Source: DATFMH01 sp035267045 (lineage in GTDB: Bacteria; Bacteroidota; Rhodothermia; Balneolales; DATFMH01). From it: a stretch of DNA of 27,407 nucleotides. How positions within the stretch are numbered: the stretch's first letter is position 1; the number at the start of each line of letters is the position of its first letter. Both the position numbers and the translations under genes were made by a program. The notes under the pieces are model-generated. The model was not told the DNA's origin. It ran no database searches and worked only from the letters and a program-made list of their open reading frames with translations. Where the stretch lies: assembly GCA_035267045.1 (NCBI GenBank), contig DATFMH010000230.1, positions 1-27,407 on the forward strand, given 5' to 3'. Below, in pieces: positions 7,364 to 15,868 of this stretch.

Positions 7364-10300
7364 ATGGCTAAAGAAATTAATCAAATACGTATTTCACTCG
7401 CATCACCGGAAGCAATCCTTTCCCGTTCACATGGAGAGGTGTTGACTCCCGAGACGATTAATTACAGAACGTTCAAACCGGAAAAAGACGGTTTGTTCTG
7501 TGAGAAAATCTTCGGTCCGGTGAAAGATTGGGAATGCCATTGCGGTAAATATAAAAGAATCCGTTATAAAGGTATTATCTGTGATCGCTGTGGTGTGGAA
7601 GTAACAAGAAAAGCGGTTCGTCGTGAACGCATGGGACACATTACGCTATCTGTTCCTGTTGTTCATATCTGGTATTTTAAATCTCTGCCAAGTAAAATTG
7701 CCAATCTCCTCGGTATTTCAGCCAAGAGTTTGGAAAAAATCATTTACTATGAAAGTTTCGTAGTAATACAGCCCGGTTTAGCCCGCGATTTAGGGTATAA
7801 AATGGGCGATATGTTAACGGAAGAAGAATATCACGATATTCTGAGTCAGTTACCCGAAGAACATTACGAAATGGATGAAGAAGATCCTGACAAATTCGTA
7901 GTAAAAATGGGTGCTGAAGCCATCGAAGCTCTTTTGAGTAAAATGGATCTTGACAAGGATGCCTATAAATATCGTGAATTGGTCAAGAACGAAACCTCGA
8001 TGATGCGTAAGAAAAAATACCTGAAACGTCTTCAGGTCATCGAGTCATTTCGTTATGCTAACAGAAATATTGAAAACCGTCCGGAATGGATGGTAATGCG
8101 TGTGATACCTGTTATTCCACCGGAACTGAGACCATTGGTACCGTTGGAAGGTGGCCGTTTCGCTACTTCAGACCTTAATGATTTATATCGCAGGGTTATC
8201 ATTCGTAATAATCGTCTTAAGCGATTAATCGATATTAAAGCACCTGATGTTATTTTGCGTAACGAAAAACGCATGCTTCAGGAAGCAGTCGATTCACTGT
8301 TCGATAACTCACGTAAATCAAATGCCGTTCGCAGTAATAACCGTCCGTTGAAATCTCTCAGTGATATGCTGAAAGGTAAAACGGGACGTTTCCGTCAGAA
8401 CCTGCTTGGTAAACGTGTAGATTATTCCGGCCGTTCTGTAATTGTGGTAGGACCCGAATTGAAAATGAATCAATGTGGTCTGCCTAAAGAAATGGCTGTA
8501 GAATTGTATAAACCGTTCATTATCCGTCGTCTTATTGAACGTGGGTATGTCAAAACGGTTAAAAGTGCCAAGAAAGTTGTAGATCGTCGCGATCAGGTAG
8601 TTTGGGATGTTCTCGAGAATGTTATTGACGGACACCCGATTATGCTGAACCGTGCTCCAACCTTGCACCGTTTAGGTATTCAGGCTTACCAGCCGGTCTT
8701 AATTGAAGAAAAAGCCATTCGTCTGCACCCACTGTCATGTACGGCTTTCAATGCTGACTTCGACGGTGACCAGATGGCTGTTCACTTACCATTGAGTCAT
8801 GACGCTATTTTGGAAGCATCGGTTCTGATGCTTGGATCTCACAATATTATGAGTCCGGCTAATGGTGGACCAATTGCCGTACCTTCTCAGGATATGGTAT
8901 TGGGTATCTATTACCTGACTAAGATCGGAAATGATAAAAAAGGCGAAGGGAAGACATTCTATTCGGCTGATGAAGTTATCATAGCTCATGACCAGGGTAA
9001 AATTGAAACGCATGCAAAGATAAATCTCCGTATCGAAAGAGAAGTCAATGGTGAGAAGAAATTCGATACCATTAAGACAACTACCGGCCGTGTGATTTTC
9101 AATCAGATTACTCCGGAAGGTATTCCGTTCAAGAATCAAACATTCGGTAAGAAAGAACTTCGTTCCCTGATTTCAGAGGTATTCAATGTAGGTGGTACGG
9201 ATGAAGCCGCTGAATTTTTGGATAAGATGAAAGAACTTGGTTTTGAGACAGCTACCCGTGGTGGTTTGTCATTTAACCTGGAAGACATCGTAATTCCGAA
9301 AGAGAAAGCCGAGCTTATTGAAAATACGCAGGACGAAGTTGCGGATATTCAGGAACGTTATGAGAATGGTTTCATTACCGATAATGAGCGTTATAATCAG
9401 GTAATTGATAAATGGACAAGTGTAACCAACCGCGTCTCTGAGACCTTGTTCAAGGCTCTTCAAAACGACAAAGAAGGTTTCAACCCCGTTTATATGATGG
9501 CCGATTCCGGTGCTCGTGGTTCTAAAGAACAGATTCGCCAGCTTGGCGGTATGCGTGGTTTGATGGCTAAACCGCAAAAGAGTTCTTTGAACACAGGCAG
9601 TGAAGTTATTGAGAATCCGATTCTCTCCAGTTTCAAAGAAGGTCTGACCGTACTTGAGTATTTTATCTCAACACACGGTGCTCGTAAAGGTCTGGCTGAT
9701 ACCGCTCTTAAAACAGCAGATGCCGGTTATCTGACAAGACGATTGGTTGATGTTTCTCAAGACGTTATTATCAACGATATTGATTGCGGTACCCTTCGTG
9801 GTATTAAAATGAAAGCGTTGAAGGATAACGAGGATATCGTTGAAAGCCTTGAAGAACGTATCATAGGCCGTGTTTCATTACATGATGTATATGATCCGCT
9901 TACTGATGAACTTATCGTACCTGCTAACGAACTTATTGATGAGAGGATCGCGAAGAAGATTGCCGAAACTTCGATTGAAGAAGTTGAGATCCGTTCTGTA
10001 TTGACATGCGAAGCTGAGCGAGGTGTATGTGCCAAATGTTATGGCCGCGACCTCGCCCGTGGTAAGATGGTTCAGGTTGGTGAAGCAGTAGGTGTTGTTG
10101 CTGCTCAGTCAATTGGTGAACCGGGTACTCAGTTAACGCTGCGAACTTTCCACGTTGGTGGTACGGCATCCCGACTCGAGCAGGAATCTCAACACAAAAC
10201 CAAATTCGGTGGTAAGGTTGAATTCGATAATATCCGGGTCGTTAACTACGATGATGGCGAAGAAGAACATCGAATCGTTTTGAGCCGTGTTGGTGAAATA

Positions 10301-11629
10301 AAGATCGTTGACGATACCGAGAAAGTGCTTGCTCAGTATAACGTTCCTTACGGTTCTGAGCTGCTTGTCGAAGAAGGCGATATTATTCCCAAAGGTGTCC
10401 CGGTTTGTAAATGGGATCCGTACAATGCTCTGATCATTTCCGAGCTGAATGGTAAGGTTGAATACAAAGACATGATTGAAAATGTAACCTTTACCGAGGA
10501 GACGGACTCACAGACAGGCCACAAAGAGAAAGTAATCACTGATTCCAAAGATAAAACACTTGTTCCGACATTGATCGTGAAAGGTGAAAAGGACCGTATG
10601 CGAGAAATGACGCTGCCGGTTGGTGCTCACGTTATTGTGGATGACGGCGATCCGGTTACAGCCGGACAAACAATGGCCAAGATTCCACGTGCCGCCGGTA
10701 AATCTAAAGATATTACAGCCGGTCTGCCGCGTGTAACCGAATTGTTTGAAGCGCGTCCACCAAGCGATCCTGCTGTTGTTTCCGAGATTGACGGTATCGT
10801 CAAGATGGGTAATCGTAAACGTGGTTCTCAGGAGGTCATTGTAACGACCAAAGACGGTACGGAAACCAAAACGTATCTTGTACCACTTTCCAAGCACATC
10901 CTTGTTCAGGAAAATGATTTTGTACAAGTAGGTCAACCATTATCTGATGGTTCTATCATGCCACAGGATATTTTGAATATTCTCGGGCCATATGCCGTTC
11001 AGTCTTATCTCGTGAATGAGATTCAGGAAGTTTACCGTCTGCAGGGTGTGAAGATCAATGACAAACACATAGAAACGATTGTTCGCACAATGATGCAGAA
11101 GGTTGAAATAACGGATCCGGGTGATACAATGTATCTGGAAGGTGACAAAATCGACCGGTTTGAAGTTAACAATACCAACGACAAACTTATTGGTAAATAC
11201 GTAATAACCGATCCGGGTGATAGTGATCTTTCATTAGGTGATGTACTGGAACGTCGGGAAGTACGTGAAACTAATTCTAAGTTGATCAAAGATAACAAAC
11301 AGGAAATTCAGGTAAGAGAAGCCAAACCTGCGATATCCCGACCAATTCTGTTGGGTATTACAAGAGCCGCTCTCTCTACGGAAAGCTGGTTATCTGCCGC
11401 TTCCTTCCAGGAAACAACGAAAGTCTTGTCTCAAGCCTCAATTGAAGCTAAAGGAGACGGATTACTTGGACTGAAAGAAAATGTCGTGGTCGGACAAAAA
11501 GTTCCGGCTGGTACAGGCTTGCGCAAATACAGAGATCTCATTGTCGGTGCAAAATCTGAAATGGAAGATGTCGAAGCTGCAAGTCGGGTCTTTGAAGCAC
11601 TTGGTGCCGAAGAAGATAAAGAAGAATGA
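7364..11629 (+). CDS. rpoC: DNA-directed RNA polymerase subunit beta'
   Basis: The 1421-aa beta' subunit is complete. The N-terminal zinc ribbon has Cys58, Cys60, Cys73 and Cys76. The catalytic loop NADFDGDQMAVH carries the Mg-binding Asp465, Asp467 and Asp469. The second zinc site has Cys808, Cys882, Cys889 and Cys892. The bridge-helix and trigger-loop region (about residues 770-960) includes SIGEPGTQLTLRTFHVGG, and the C-terminus includes ISRPILLGITRAAL...SWLSAASFQETTKVL. No split or frameshift is seen. Start ATG 7364 has no good Shine-Dalgarno sequence nearby; a GGAG at 7288-7291 lies just after the rpoB stop and is too far away. A strong terminator follows 30 bases after the stop. Confidence 0.97.
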   Translation: MAKEINQIRISLASPEAILSRSHGEVLTPETINYRTFKPEKDGLFCEKIFGPVKDWECHCGKYKRIRYKGIICDRCGVEVTRKAVRRERMGHITLSVPVVHIWYFKSLPSKIANLLGISAKSLEKIIYYESFVVIQPGLARDLGYKMGDMLTEEEYHDILSQLPEEHYEMDEEDPDKFVVKMGAEAIEALLSKMDLDKDAYKYRELVKNETSMMRKKKYLKRLQVIESFRYANRNIENRPEWMVMRVIPVIPPELRPLVPLEGGRFATSDLNDLYRRVIIRNNRLKRLIDIKAPDVILRNEKRMLQEAVDSLFDNSRKSNAVRSNNRPLKSLSDMLKGKTGRFRQNLLGKRVDYSGRSVIVVGPELKMNQCGLPKEMAVELYKPFIIRRLIERGYVKTVKSAKKVVDRRDQVVWDVLENVIDGHPIMLNRAPTLHRLGIQAYQPVLIEEKAIRLHPLSCTAFNADFDGDQMAVHLPLSHDAILEASVLMLGSHNIMSPANGGPIAVPSQDMVLGIYYLTKIGNDKKGEGKTFYSADEVIIAHDQGKIETHAKINLRIEREVNGEKKFDTIKTTTGRVIFNQITPEGIPFKNQTFGKKELRSLISEVFNVGGTDEAAEFLDKMKELGFETATRGGLSFNLEDIVIPKEKAELIENTQDEVADIQERYENGFITDNERYNQVIDKWTSVTNRVSETLFKALQNDKEGFNPVYMMADSGARGSKEQIRQLGGMRGLMAKPQKSSLNTGSEVIENPILSSFKEGLTVLEYFISTHGARKGLADTALKTADAGYLTRRLVDVSQDVIINDIDCGTLRGIKMKALKDNEDIVESLEERIIGRVSLHDVYDPLTDELIVPANELIDERIAKKIAETSIEEVEIRSVLTCEAERGVCAKCYGRDLARGKMVQVGEAVGVVAAQSIGEPGTQLTLRTFHVGGTASRLEQESQHKTKFGGKVEFDNIRVVNYDDGEEEHRIVLSRVGEIKIVDDTEKVLAQYNVPYGSELLVEEGDIIPKGVPVCKWDPYNALIISELNGKVEYKDMIENVTFTEETDSQTGHKEKVITDSKDKTLVPTLIVKGEKDRMREMTLPVGAHVIVDDGDPVTAGQTMAKIPRAAGKSKDITAGLPRVTELFEARPPSDPAVVSEIDGIVKMGNRKRGSQEVIVTTKDGTETKTYLVPLSKHILVQENDFVQVGQPLSDGSIMPQDILNILGPYAVQSYLVNEIQEVYRLQGVKINDKHIETIVRTMMQKVEITDPGDTMYLEGDKIDRFEVNNTNDKLIGKYVITDPGDSDLSLGDVLERREVRETNSKLIKDNKQEIQVREAKPAISRPILLGITRAALSTESWLSAASFQETTKVLSQASIEAKGDGLLGLKENVVVGQKVPAGTGLRKYRDLIVGAKSEMEDVEAASRVFEALGAEEDKEE

Positions 11630-11658
11630 TTTAGAATTATATAAATCTGATAATCATA

Positions 11659-11688
11659 AAAAAAGGCCTTCATACGAAGGCCTTTTTT
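11659..11688 (+). terminator. Intrinsic terminator after rpoC
   Basis: GGCCTTC 11665-11671 pairs with GAAGGCC 11676-11682 around the loop ATAC. Six flanking A residues (11659-11664) pair with the six T residues 11683-11688, giving a 13-bp stem plus T-tract. The A/T flanks make it able to work in both directions. It closes the ribosomal protein/RNA polymerase block. Confidence 0.92.
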
Positions 11689-11868
11689 ATTTTACTAACG
11701 ATATATAATTGTAACAGTGTTCAATATTAACATTTAAAATTGAATATTTTATTTGAACCTGTTCTTAAAAAATCTAAGTTAGTAGACACTTTAAAATCAT
11801 GAGGTTTATAAAGTTGGGTGATTGAAACCTGGAGTAGTTTTATAAAATCAGTAATGAGGTGACTGAAA

Positions 11869-12588
11869 ATGCAAAAAGATTTTCCATTTACACTGGTAAT
11901 AATGCCTTATTTATTGATTCTTGTTTTAACGACAATGTGGTTATACCTGATGATTCCCGCAGAAGGGATTATTCCTATTCATTTTACATTATCCGGTCAA
12001 CCTGACTGGTACGTCGGCAGAAACCTGTTTCTTTCGTTATTTGTGACTTTTGAGATACTGGTCTCCTTTTCAATTTTTTATTCGGCCAAATACTGGGACA
12101 TGAGAATAAACCAGCTTCTTGCAGAATCACAATCGGGTCAAATAAAATTCGGGGAAAATGTAAAAGAATACCACGATACCAAAAATAAGTTATTCATATT
12201 TAACCTGTTCTTTTACTTCTTACTCATTTTGTCTCTCTTTAACTACAGCCTTTTTTATGATCAAATAAAATATCATATATCGGCTGTGCTGTTTGCATCC
12301 ATTATAATAACTATTATAATTATCGATCTTGTAATGACTGTTTCACTGATAAAATTACGGAAGAGTTCATTGAATGAAGCAATTAGAGCAACGATTGATA
12401 CAAAATACCCTGAAATGCTTGACGAATATTGGATGGGTGGGGTTATTTACTATAATCCGTCTGATAAACGATTTTTTATAGCAAAGAAGAGCGGCCTGGG
12501 AATTACTATTAATCATGGACGAAAGGGGTTGGCGGTTCTTTTTTATATTATACTGGTTAGTTTAATTATTTGGATGGTTGTCAGATAG
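11869..12588 (+). CDS. DUF1648/DUF5808 membrane protein
   Basis: This 239-aa integral membrane protein has about five predicted helices (residues 8-28, 52-72, 107-127, 137-162, 220-238). The loop after helix 1 carries the DUF1648 hallmark IPIHFTLSGQPDWYVGR (about 35-51), a motif shared with SdpI-like immunity/signalling proteins. Near the C-terminus WMGGVIYYNPSDKRFFIAKKSG (about 188-209) matches the DUF5808 motif of Firmicute and Bacteroidota homologues. Biochemical function is not known; an envelope-sensing or immunity role is only a family-level suggestion. Start ATG 11869 has a strong GAGGTG seven bases upstream. The hydrolase gene begins 43 bp downstream and is probably co-transcribed. 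Confidence 0.82.
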   Translation: MQKDFPFTLVIMPYLLILVLTTMWLYLMIPAEGIIPIHFTLSGQPDWYVGRNLFLSLFVTFEILVSFSIFYSAKYWDMRINQLLAESQSGQIKFGENVKEYHDTKNKLFIFNLFFYFLLILSLFNYSLFYDQIKYHISAVLFASIIITIIIIDLVMTVSLIKLRKSSLNEAIRATIDTKYPEMLDEYWMGGVIYYNPSDKRFFIAKKSGLGITINHGRKGLAVLFYIILVSLIIWMVVR

Positions 12589-12631
12589 GATCGGGCCAAA
12601 TTTATTCAGATTAAATTATTGGGAGAGTATA

Positions 12632-14062
12632 ATGGATTCGTTGATATACAAGAGATTGCTATCCTTAGCAGTCATTATAGTGACATTTATCTCCATTAAC
12701 TATGTTCACGCTCAATCTGTTGGGGAAAAATGGAAAGGAGCTATACAGATCCATGGTCAGGAGTTAATAATTATAACTCATCTGCAGCAAAATCAGGATA
12801 GATATTCAGGAACGATTGATATACCGCAACAGAGGGCTCAGGGAATTCCGTTACAAAAGATAAAAATCACTCCGGATTCCATTCATTACGAATTTCCGGC
12901 AGGTCCCGGAAGAGCTTCTTTCAATGGAACATTTATTAGTCGTGATTCAATTCATGGAACATTTATACAGTCCGGTCAGCATTTTCCTTTTTATCTGAAT
13001 AAAATGGCTCAAAAGGATACTGTTTCCAAAGTAAGCAATCCGAAGAAGTATAGAGAAATATCATTAGTTTTTTCACATGATTCCTTAAAGATAGGTGGAA
13101 CATTAACCGAACCGAAACAAGGCGGTAATTACCCGTTATTGATTTTAATTTCAGGAAGTGGTGCTCAAAACAGGAACGAAGAGATTTTCGGCTTTGAACC
13201 GTTTAAAAAGATTGCGGATTATCTGAGTAACCGGGGAATTGCCGTATTCAGATATGATGATCGTGGTATTGGTCAATCTACAGGGACTCTGAGAGATGTG
13301 AACATAGCCGGTTTGGCTGAAGATGTTCGTGTATTGGTGGATAGCCTGGAACAAAGACCTGAAATAAATAATCAAAAAATTGGTTTATTAGGACATAGTG
13401 AAGGTGGAGAAATAGCAACATATCTGGCGGCAAGAGATAATCGAATATCGTATATCATTTTAATGTCGGCCCCGGCCTATCCTGGTTCTGATATCATATT
13501 ACAGCAGATACAGAATATAAATGGAAGAAAAGGTGTTCCTGATTCAACCGTCAAACAAACTTTGGTGTTGGAAAACAACATACTCGATGTCGCAAAAAAT
13601 GATTCAGGTTGGGATAATATGCATAAAATGCTATTAAAGATGACTATGGATCAATTGAATAAGTTGCCTGACAGCGATAAGAAACAAATCGGGAATTTGA
13701 ATGATTTTGCTCAAAAACGGGTAAACGCTCAAATAAAACAAATCAGGAATAAGCATTTTCGATCATTTATAACGTATGATCCCGCTAATGATTTTCAAAA
13801 GTTAAATATTCCCGTACTGGCATTCTTCGGAGAAAAGGATACGCAGGTTGATGAGCAAAAAAATTCAAAACGAATGAAAGAGTATCTGCAAAAAGGCGGG
13901 TCGAAATATAAGTTGGAAGTAATACCGGGTGCCAATCATCTCTATCAAAAAGCCAATACCGGGTTACCGACGGAATATGGATCATTAAAACCGGATTTTG
14001 TCCCGGGATTTCTGGACAGTTTGCATACCTGGATACAAAAAACAGTGAACACTGATCAGTAA
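12632..14062 (+). CDS. Secreted alpha/beta hydrolase (serine esterase-like)
   Basis: The 476-aa product starts with a Sec signal peptide (residues 1-28; hydrophobic core LLSLAVIIVTFIS, probable cleavage after VHA). A beta-rich N-terminal part (about 30-130) precedes an alpha/beta hydrolase domain (about 145-470). The triad is readable: nucleophile Ser256 in GHSEGG, Asp403 in FFGEKDTQVD, His436 in GANHLYQ. The oxyanion-region LILISGSGAQNRNE is typical of the Bacteroidota hydrolase group. Substrate is unknown; carboxylesterase or peptidase-like activity is likely. ATG 12632 was chosen over an in-frame upstream ATG at 12578 because it has GGGAGAG before it, sits exactly before the signal peptide and does not overlap the previous gene. 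Confidence 0.88.
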   Translation: MDSLIYKRLLSLAVIIVTFISINYVHAQSVGEKWKGAIQIHGQELIIITHLQQNQDRYSGTIDIPQQRAQGIPLQKIKITPDSIHYEFPAGPGRASFNGTFISRDSIHGTFIQSGQHFPFYLNKMAQKDTVSKVSNPKKYREISLVFSHDSLKIGGTLTEPKQGGNYPLLILISGSGAQNRNEEIFGFEPFKKIADYLSNRGIAVFRYDDRGIGQSTGTLRDVNIAGLAEDVRVLVDSLEQRPEINNQKIGLLGHSEGGEIATYLAARDNRISYIILMSAPAYPGSDIILQQIQNINGRKGVPDSTVKQTLVLENNILDVAKNDSGWDNMHKMLLKMTMDQLNKLPDSDKKQIGNLNDFAQKRVNAQIKQIRNKHFRSFITYDPANDFQKLNIPVLAFFGEKDTQVDEQKNSKRMKEYLQKGGSKYKLEVIPGANHLYQKANTGLPTEYGSLKPDFVPGFLDSLHTWIQKTVNTDQ

Positions 14063-14089
14063 TGAATAAACAGTAAGTAAATAACCTCA

Positions 14090-14140
14090 TACGAGACGTT
14101 GTCTTGTAATGTACAGCCGGACACTCTGTGTCCCGTCCGG
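14090..14140 (+). terminator. Tandem hairpins after the hydrolase gene (weak terminator candidate)
   Basis: TACGAGAC 14090-14097 pairs with GTCTTGTA 14101-14108 (8 bp, one G-T) around a 3-nt loop. CCGGAC 14117-14122 can pair with GTCCGG 14135-14140, with an alternative internal ACAC/GTGT helix. Neither is followed by a T-tract, so they may protect the mRNA 3' end or act with a protein factor rather than terminate on their own. Confidence 0.4.
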
Positions 14141-14153
14141 TTAGAGAAATGAT

Positions 14154-14190
14154 AAAAAACCTGTCCATAATCAGCCGGAAAAAGACAGGT
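14154..14190 (-). terminator. Intrinsic terminator of the YtxH-like gene
   Basis: Read on the minus strand, a 7-bp stem (ACCTGTC at 14184-14190, GACAGGT at 14159-14165) with an 18-nt loop is followed at once by a T-tract (A14154-A14159 on the plus strand). It lies 26 bp beyond the stop of the minus-strand gene. The long loop makes it a moderate terminator. Confidence 0.65.
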
Positions 14191-14215
14191 CCTTGTTCAA
14201 TCCATTTTTAAAATC

Positions 14216-14572
14216 TTAACCTTTAGAAGAATTCTCTTTCTTTTTAGTCTCTTTTTCCTTTTCACCTACTTCTTTAGCTTGTTGGATAGAATTAAGTAAT
14301 TCTTCAGCTTCAGAAATTAAATCTTCAGCGCGGCGTTGTGCATCTTCGACTACTTTATCGCCCTGTACTTTTGCATCGGACATAATATCGGCTTTTTCTT
14401 CTTTAAGCTGATCTACCAAATTCGTAAGATCGTCAAGATAGGTGTTTAACCGGTAAGATAAGCGATCTCTTGTGTTTGTTCCTTTGTCCGGGGCGTACAA
14501 CAGGGCTATAAATGATCCCATTACGGCACCGGATAATAAACCAAATGTTAATCCCTTGGAGAACTTGCTCAT
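14216..14572 (-). CDS. YtxH-like small membrane/coiled-coil protein
   Basis: The 118-aa protein has one N-terminal transmembrane segment with GLTFGLLSGAVMGSFIALLYAPDKG, the signature of YtxH/gas-vesicle-GvpP-like proteins, where the helix runs into an APxxG turn. The rest is a long charged helix (about residues 35-100, rich in E, K, D and A) predicted as coiled coil, and a Lys/Glu/Ser tail. Homologues in other bacteria are linked to general stress, but molecular function is unsettled. The ATG at 14572-14570 was chosen; three codons upstream an in-frame TTG (14579-14581) could also serve. No clear ribosome-binding site is present for either. It is convergent with the hydrolase gene. Confidence 0.8.
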   Translation of the reverse strand: MSKFSKGLTFGLLSGAVMGSFIALLYAPDKGTNTRDRLSYRLNTYLDDLTNLVDQLKEEKADIMSDAKVQGDKVVEDAQRRAEDLISEAEELLNSIQQAKEVGEKEKETKKKENSSKG

Positions 14573-14581
14573 ATTAGTCAA

Positions 14582-15145
14582 TATTTAGTAATGATTATCT
14601 TGTTATAGTAATAAAATAAAAGGTTGAAATAATAATATCAGATAATTATATCAACTTTTACCTGAATTATTGGTAATACTACTAACAAATTATTTTTGAA
14701 GTTCGTTTTTGCAATCCCGCATTCTTCTTAAATAATGTGATGGTAATGACCTTATACAACAAATAACACTAAAATTATTGGAAATAAAAGGGGATAAAAT
14801 ATGATAAGTGAAATATTTTGTGACAAAAGGTAGGAGGCCGGCTATCTTAATTCATAATCAATAAAATTATATCATAAAGGATATGGCAATATATTTCCCT
14901 GCAGAGTAAAAAATATTTTTTAGTCGGGGCTGATTGTATCCGGTTTACTTAACTGATACTACCAACTATATAAATAAATATAGAATTTACGTTAAAATAT
15001 ATGAACAATATTTTTTAGATTATAGGTGTTGCAATTGTGGGGTCAGCCATAATGTTATGCTCAATTTTAAGAAAATTGATGCAAAAACGTTATTTTAAGA
15101 AAAAAACAGAGCCAAATTAAGGGACTATAATATAGATAATCTATT
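14582..15145. other. 564-bp AT-rich intergenic region upstream of tal
   Basis: No long ORF is present between the divergent YtxH-like gene and tal. ATTG-N18-TATTTTTG at about 14669-14698 resembles the Bacteroidota promoter (TTTG about 19 bp before TAnnTTTG) and points toward tal, about 440 bp upstream of its start. Two tiny ORFs are seen on the plus strand: 14801-14833 (10 codons) behind AAAGGGG with 7-nt spacing, and 15052-15120 (22 codons, basic, hydrophobic start), ending 25 bp before tal. A TTGCAA...TGTTAT pair at about 15030-15059 could be a tal-proximal promoter. All are low-confidence readings. Confidence 0.4.
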
Positions 15146-15805
15146 ATGAAATTTTTTATTGATACAGCAGATCTTGATGAAATAAAAGAAGCTAATGCCT
15201 TGGGAATTTTAGATGGTGTAACTACTAATCCGAGCCTGTGCGCTAAAGTTGGAGTTACGGATTTTGACAGCCACATTGCTAAAATTTGTGAAGAAGTGGA
15301 AGGTGATGTCTCCGCTGAAGTTGTTGCAACCGACTACAATGGAATAATGGAAGAGGCACATCATCTGGCCAAGATAGCTGATAACGTTGTTGTTAAAGTA
15401 CCCCTCATTAAAGAAGGTATCAAAGCAATTAAATCGTTAAGCGATGAAGGTATCAAGACCAATTGTACATTGTGTTTTTCAGCAACACAGGCATTGATTG
15501 CTGCTAAAGCAGGAGCGACATATATATCTCCATTTCTCGGCCGTTTGGATGACATATCAACCGATGGTGTTCAGTTAATCAAAGATATTGTAACCATTTA
15601 CGATAATTATGGATATGAAACAGAAGTGCTGGCCGCAAGTATACGTCATCCGATGCACGTAGTTGAGGTTGCAAAAGCCGGAGCCGACGTGTCAACTATG
15701 CCGTTGAAAGTTATTGATGCACTTCTTAAGCATCCGCTTACGGATATCGGCCTGGAGCGGTTTTTATCCGATTGGGATAAACTACAGGAATCATTAAAAG
15801 CATAA
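15146..15805 (+). CDS. tal: Transaldolase, TalC/fructose-6-phosphate aldolase-like
   Basis: The 219-aa protein is the short, class-I-aldolase-type transaldolase (TalC/MipB family). It starts with KFFIDTADLDEIKEA and GVTTNPSL. The Schiff-base lysine is Lys84 in VVVKVPL, followed by GIKTNCTLCFSATQALIAAKAGATYISPFLGRLDD and VLAASIRHPMHV. Short members act either as transaldolase in the non-oxidative pentose phosphate pathway, moving dihydroxyacetone units between sugar phosphates, or as fructose-6-phosphate aldolase; the sequence here is closest in feel to the housekeeping transaldolase group of bacteria lacking the longer TalA form. A strong terminator lies 31 bp after the stop, so it is monocistronic. 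Confidence 0.94.
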   Translation: MKFFIDTADLDEIKEANALGILDGVTTNPSLCAKVGVTDFDSHIAKICEEVEGDVSAEVVATDYNGIMEEAHHLAKIADNVVVKVPLIKEGIKAIKSLSDEGIKTNCTLCFSATQALIAAKAGATYISPFLGRLDDISTDGVQLIKDIVTIYDNYGYETEVLAASIRHPMHVVEVAKAGADVSTMPLKVIDALLKHPLTDIGLERFLSDWDKLQESLKA

Positions 15806-15836
15806 AATAATCAGGTATATAATAGCTGCGATTTTT

Positions 15837-15868
15837 AAGGCCATTCTTCAGAGGATGGCCTTTTTTTT
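15837..15868 (+). terminator. Intrinsic terminator of tal
   Basis: AAGGCCAT 15837-15844 pairs with ATGGCCTT 15855-15862; three inner pairs (TCT/AGG) extend the stem to 11 bp with a TCAG tetraloop. A run of T residues follows, to 15868. The stop codon of the convergent crtI-like gene (TTA at 15867-15869 on the plus strand) uses the last bases of this T-tract, so the two genes share their 3' boundary. Confidence 0.92.

Noticed and set aside
10508..10936. 142-codon minus-strand ORF inside rpoC
   Set aside because: Shadow of rpoC: no homology, no ribosome-binding site, composition of an antisense frame.
12578..12631. In-frame 18-codon N-terminal extension of the hydrolase
   Set aside because: It overlaps the end of the DUF1648 gene, has no ribosome-binding site, and would bury the signal peptide; ATG 12632 has GGGAGAG upstream.
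13785..14168. 127-codon minus-strand ORF overlapping the hydrolase end and spacer
   Set aside because: Lies mostly opposite the hydrolase triad region and runs through the minus-strand terminator; no domain.
15052..15120. 22-codon ORF just upstream of tal
   Set aside because: Too short and without a canonical ribosome-binding site to call a gene; kept only as part of the spacer description.
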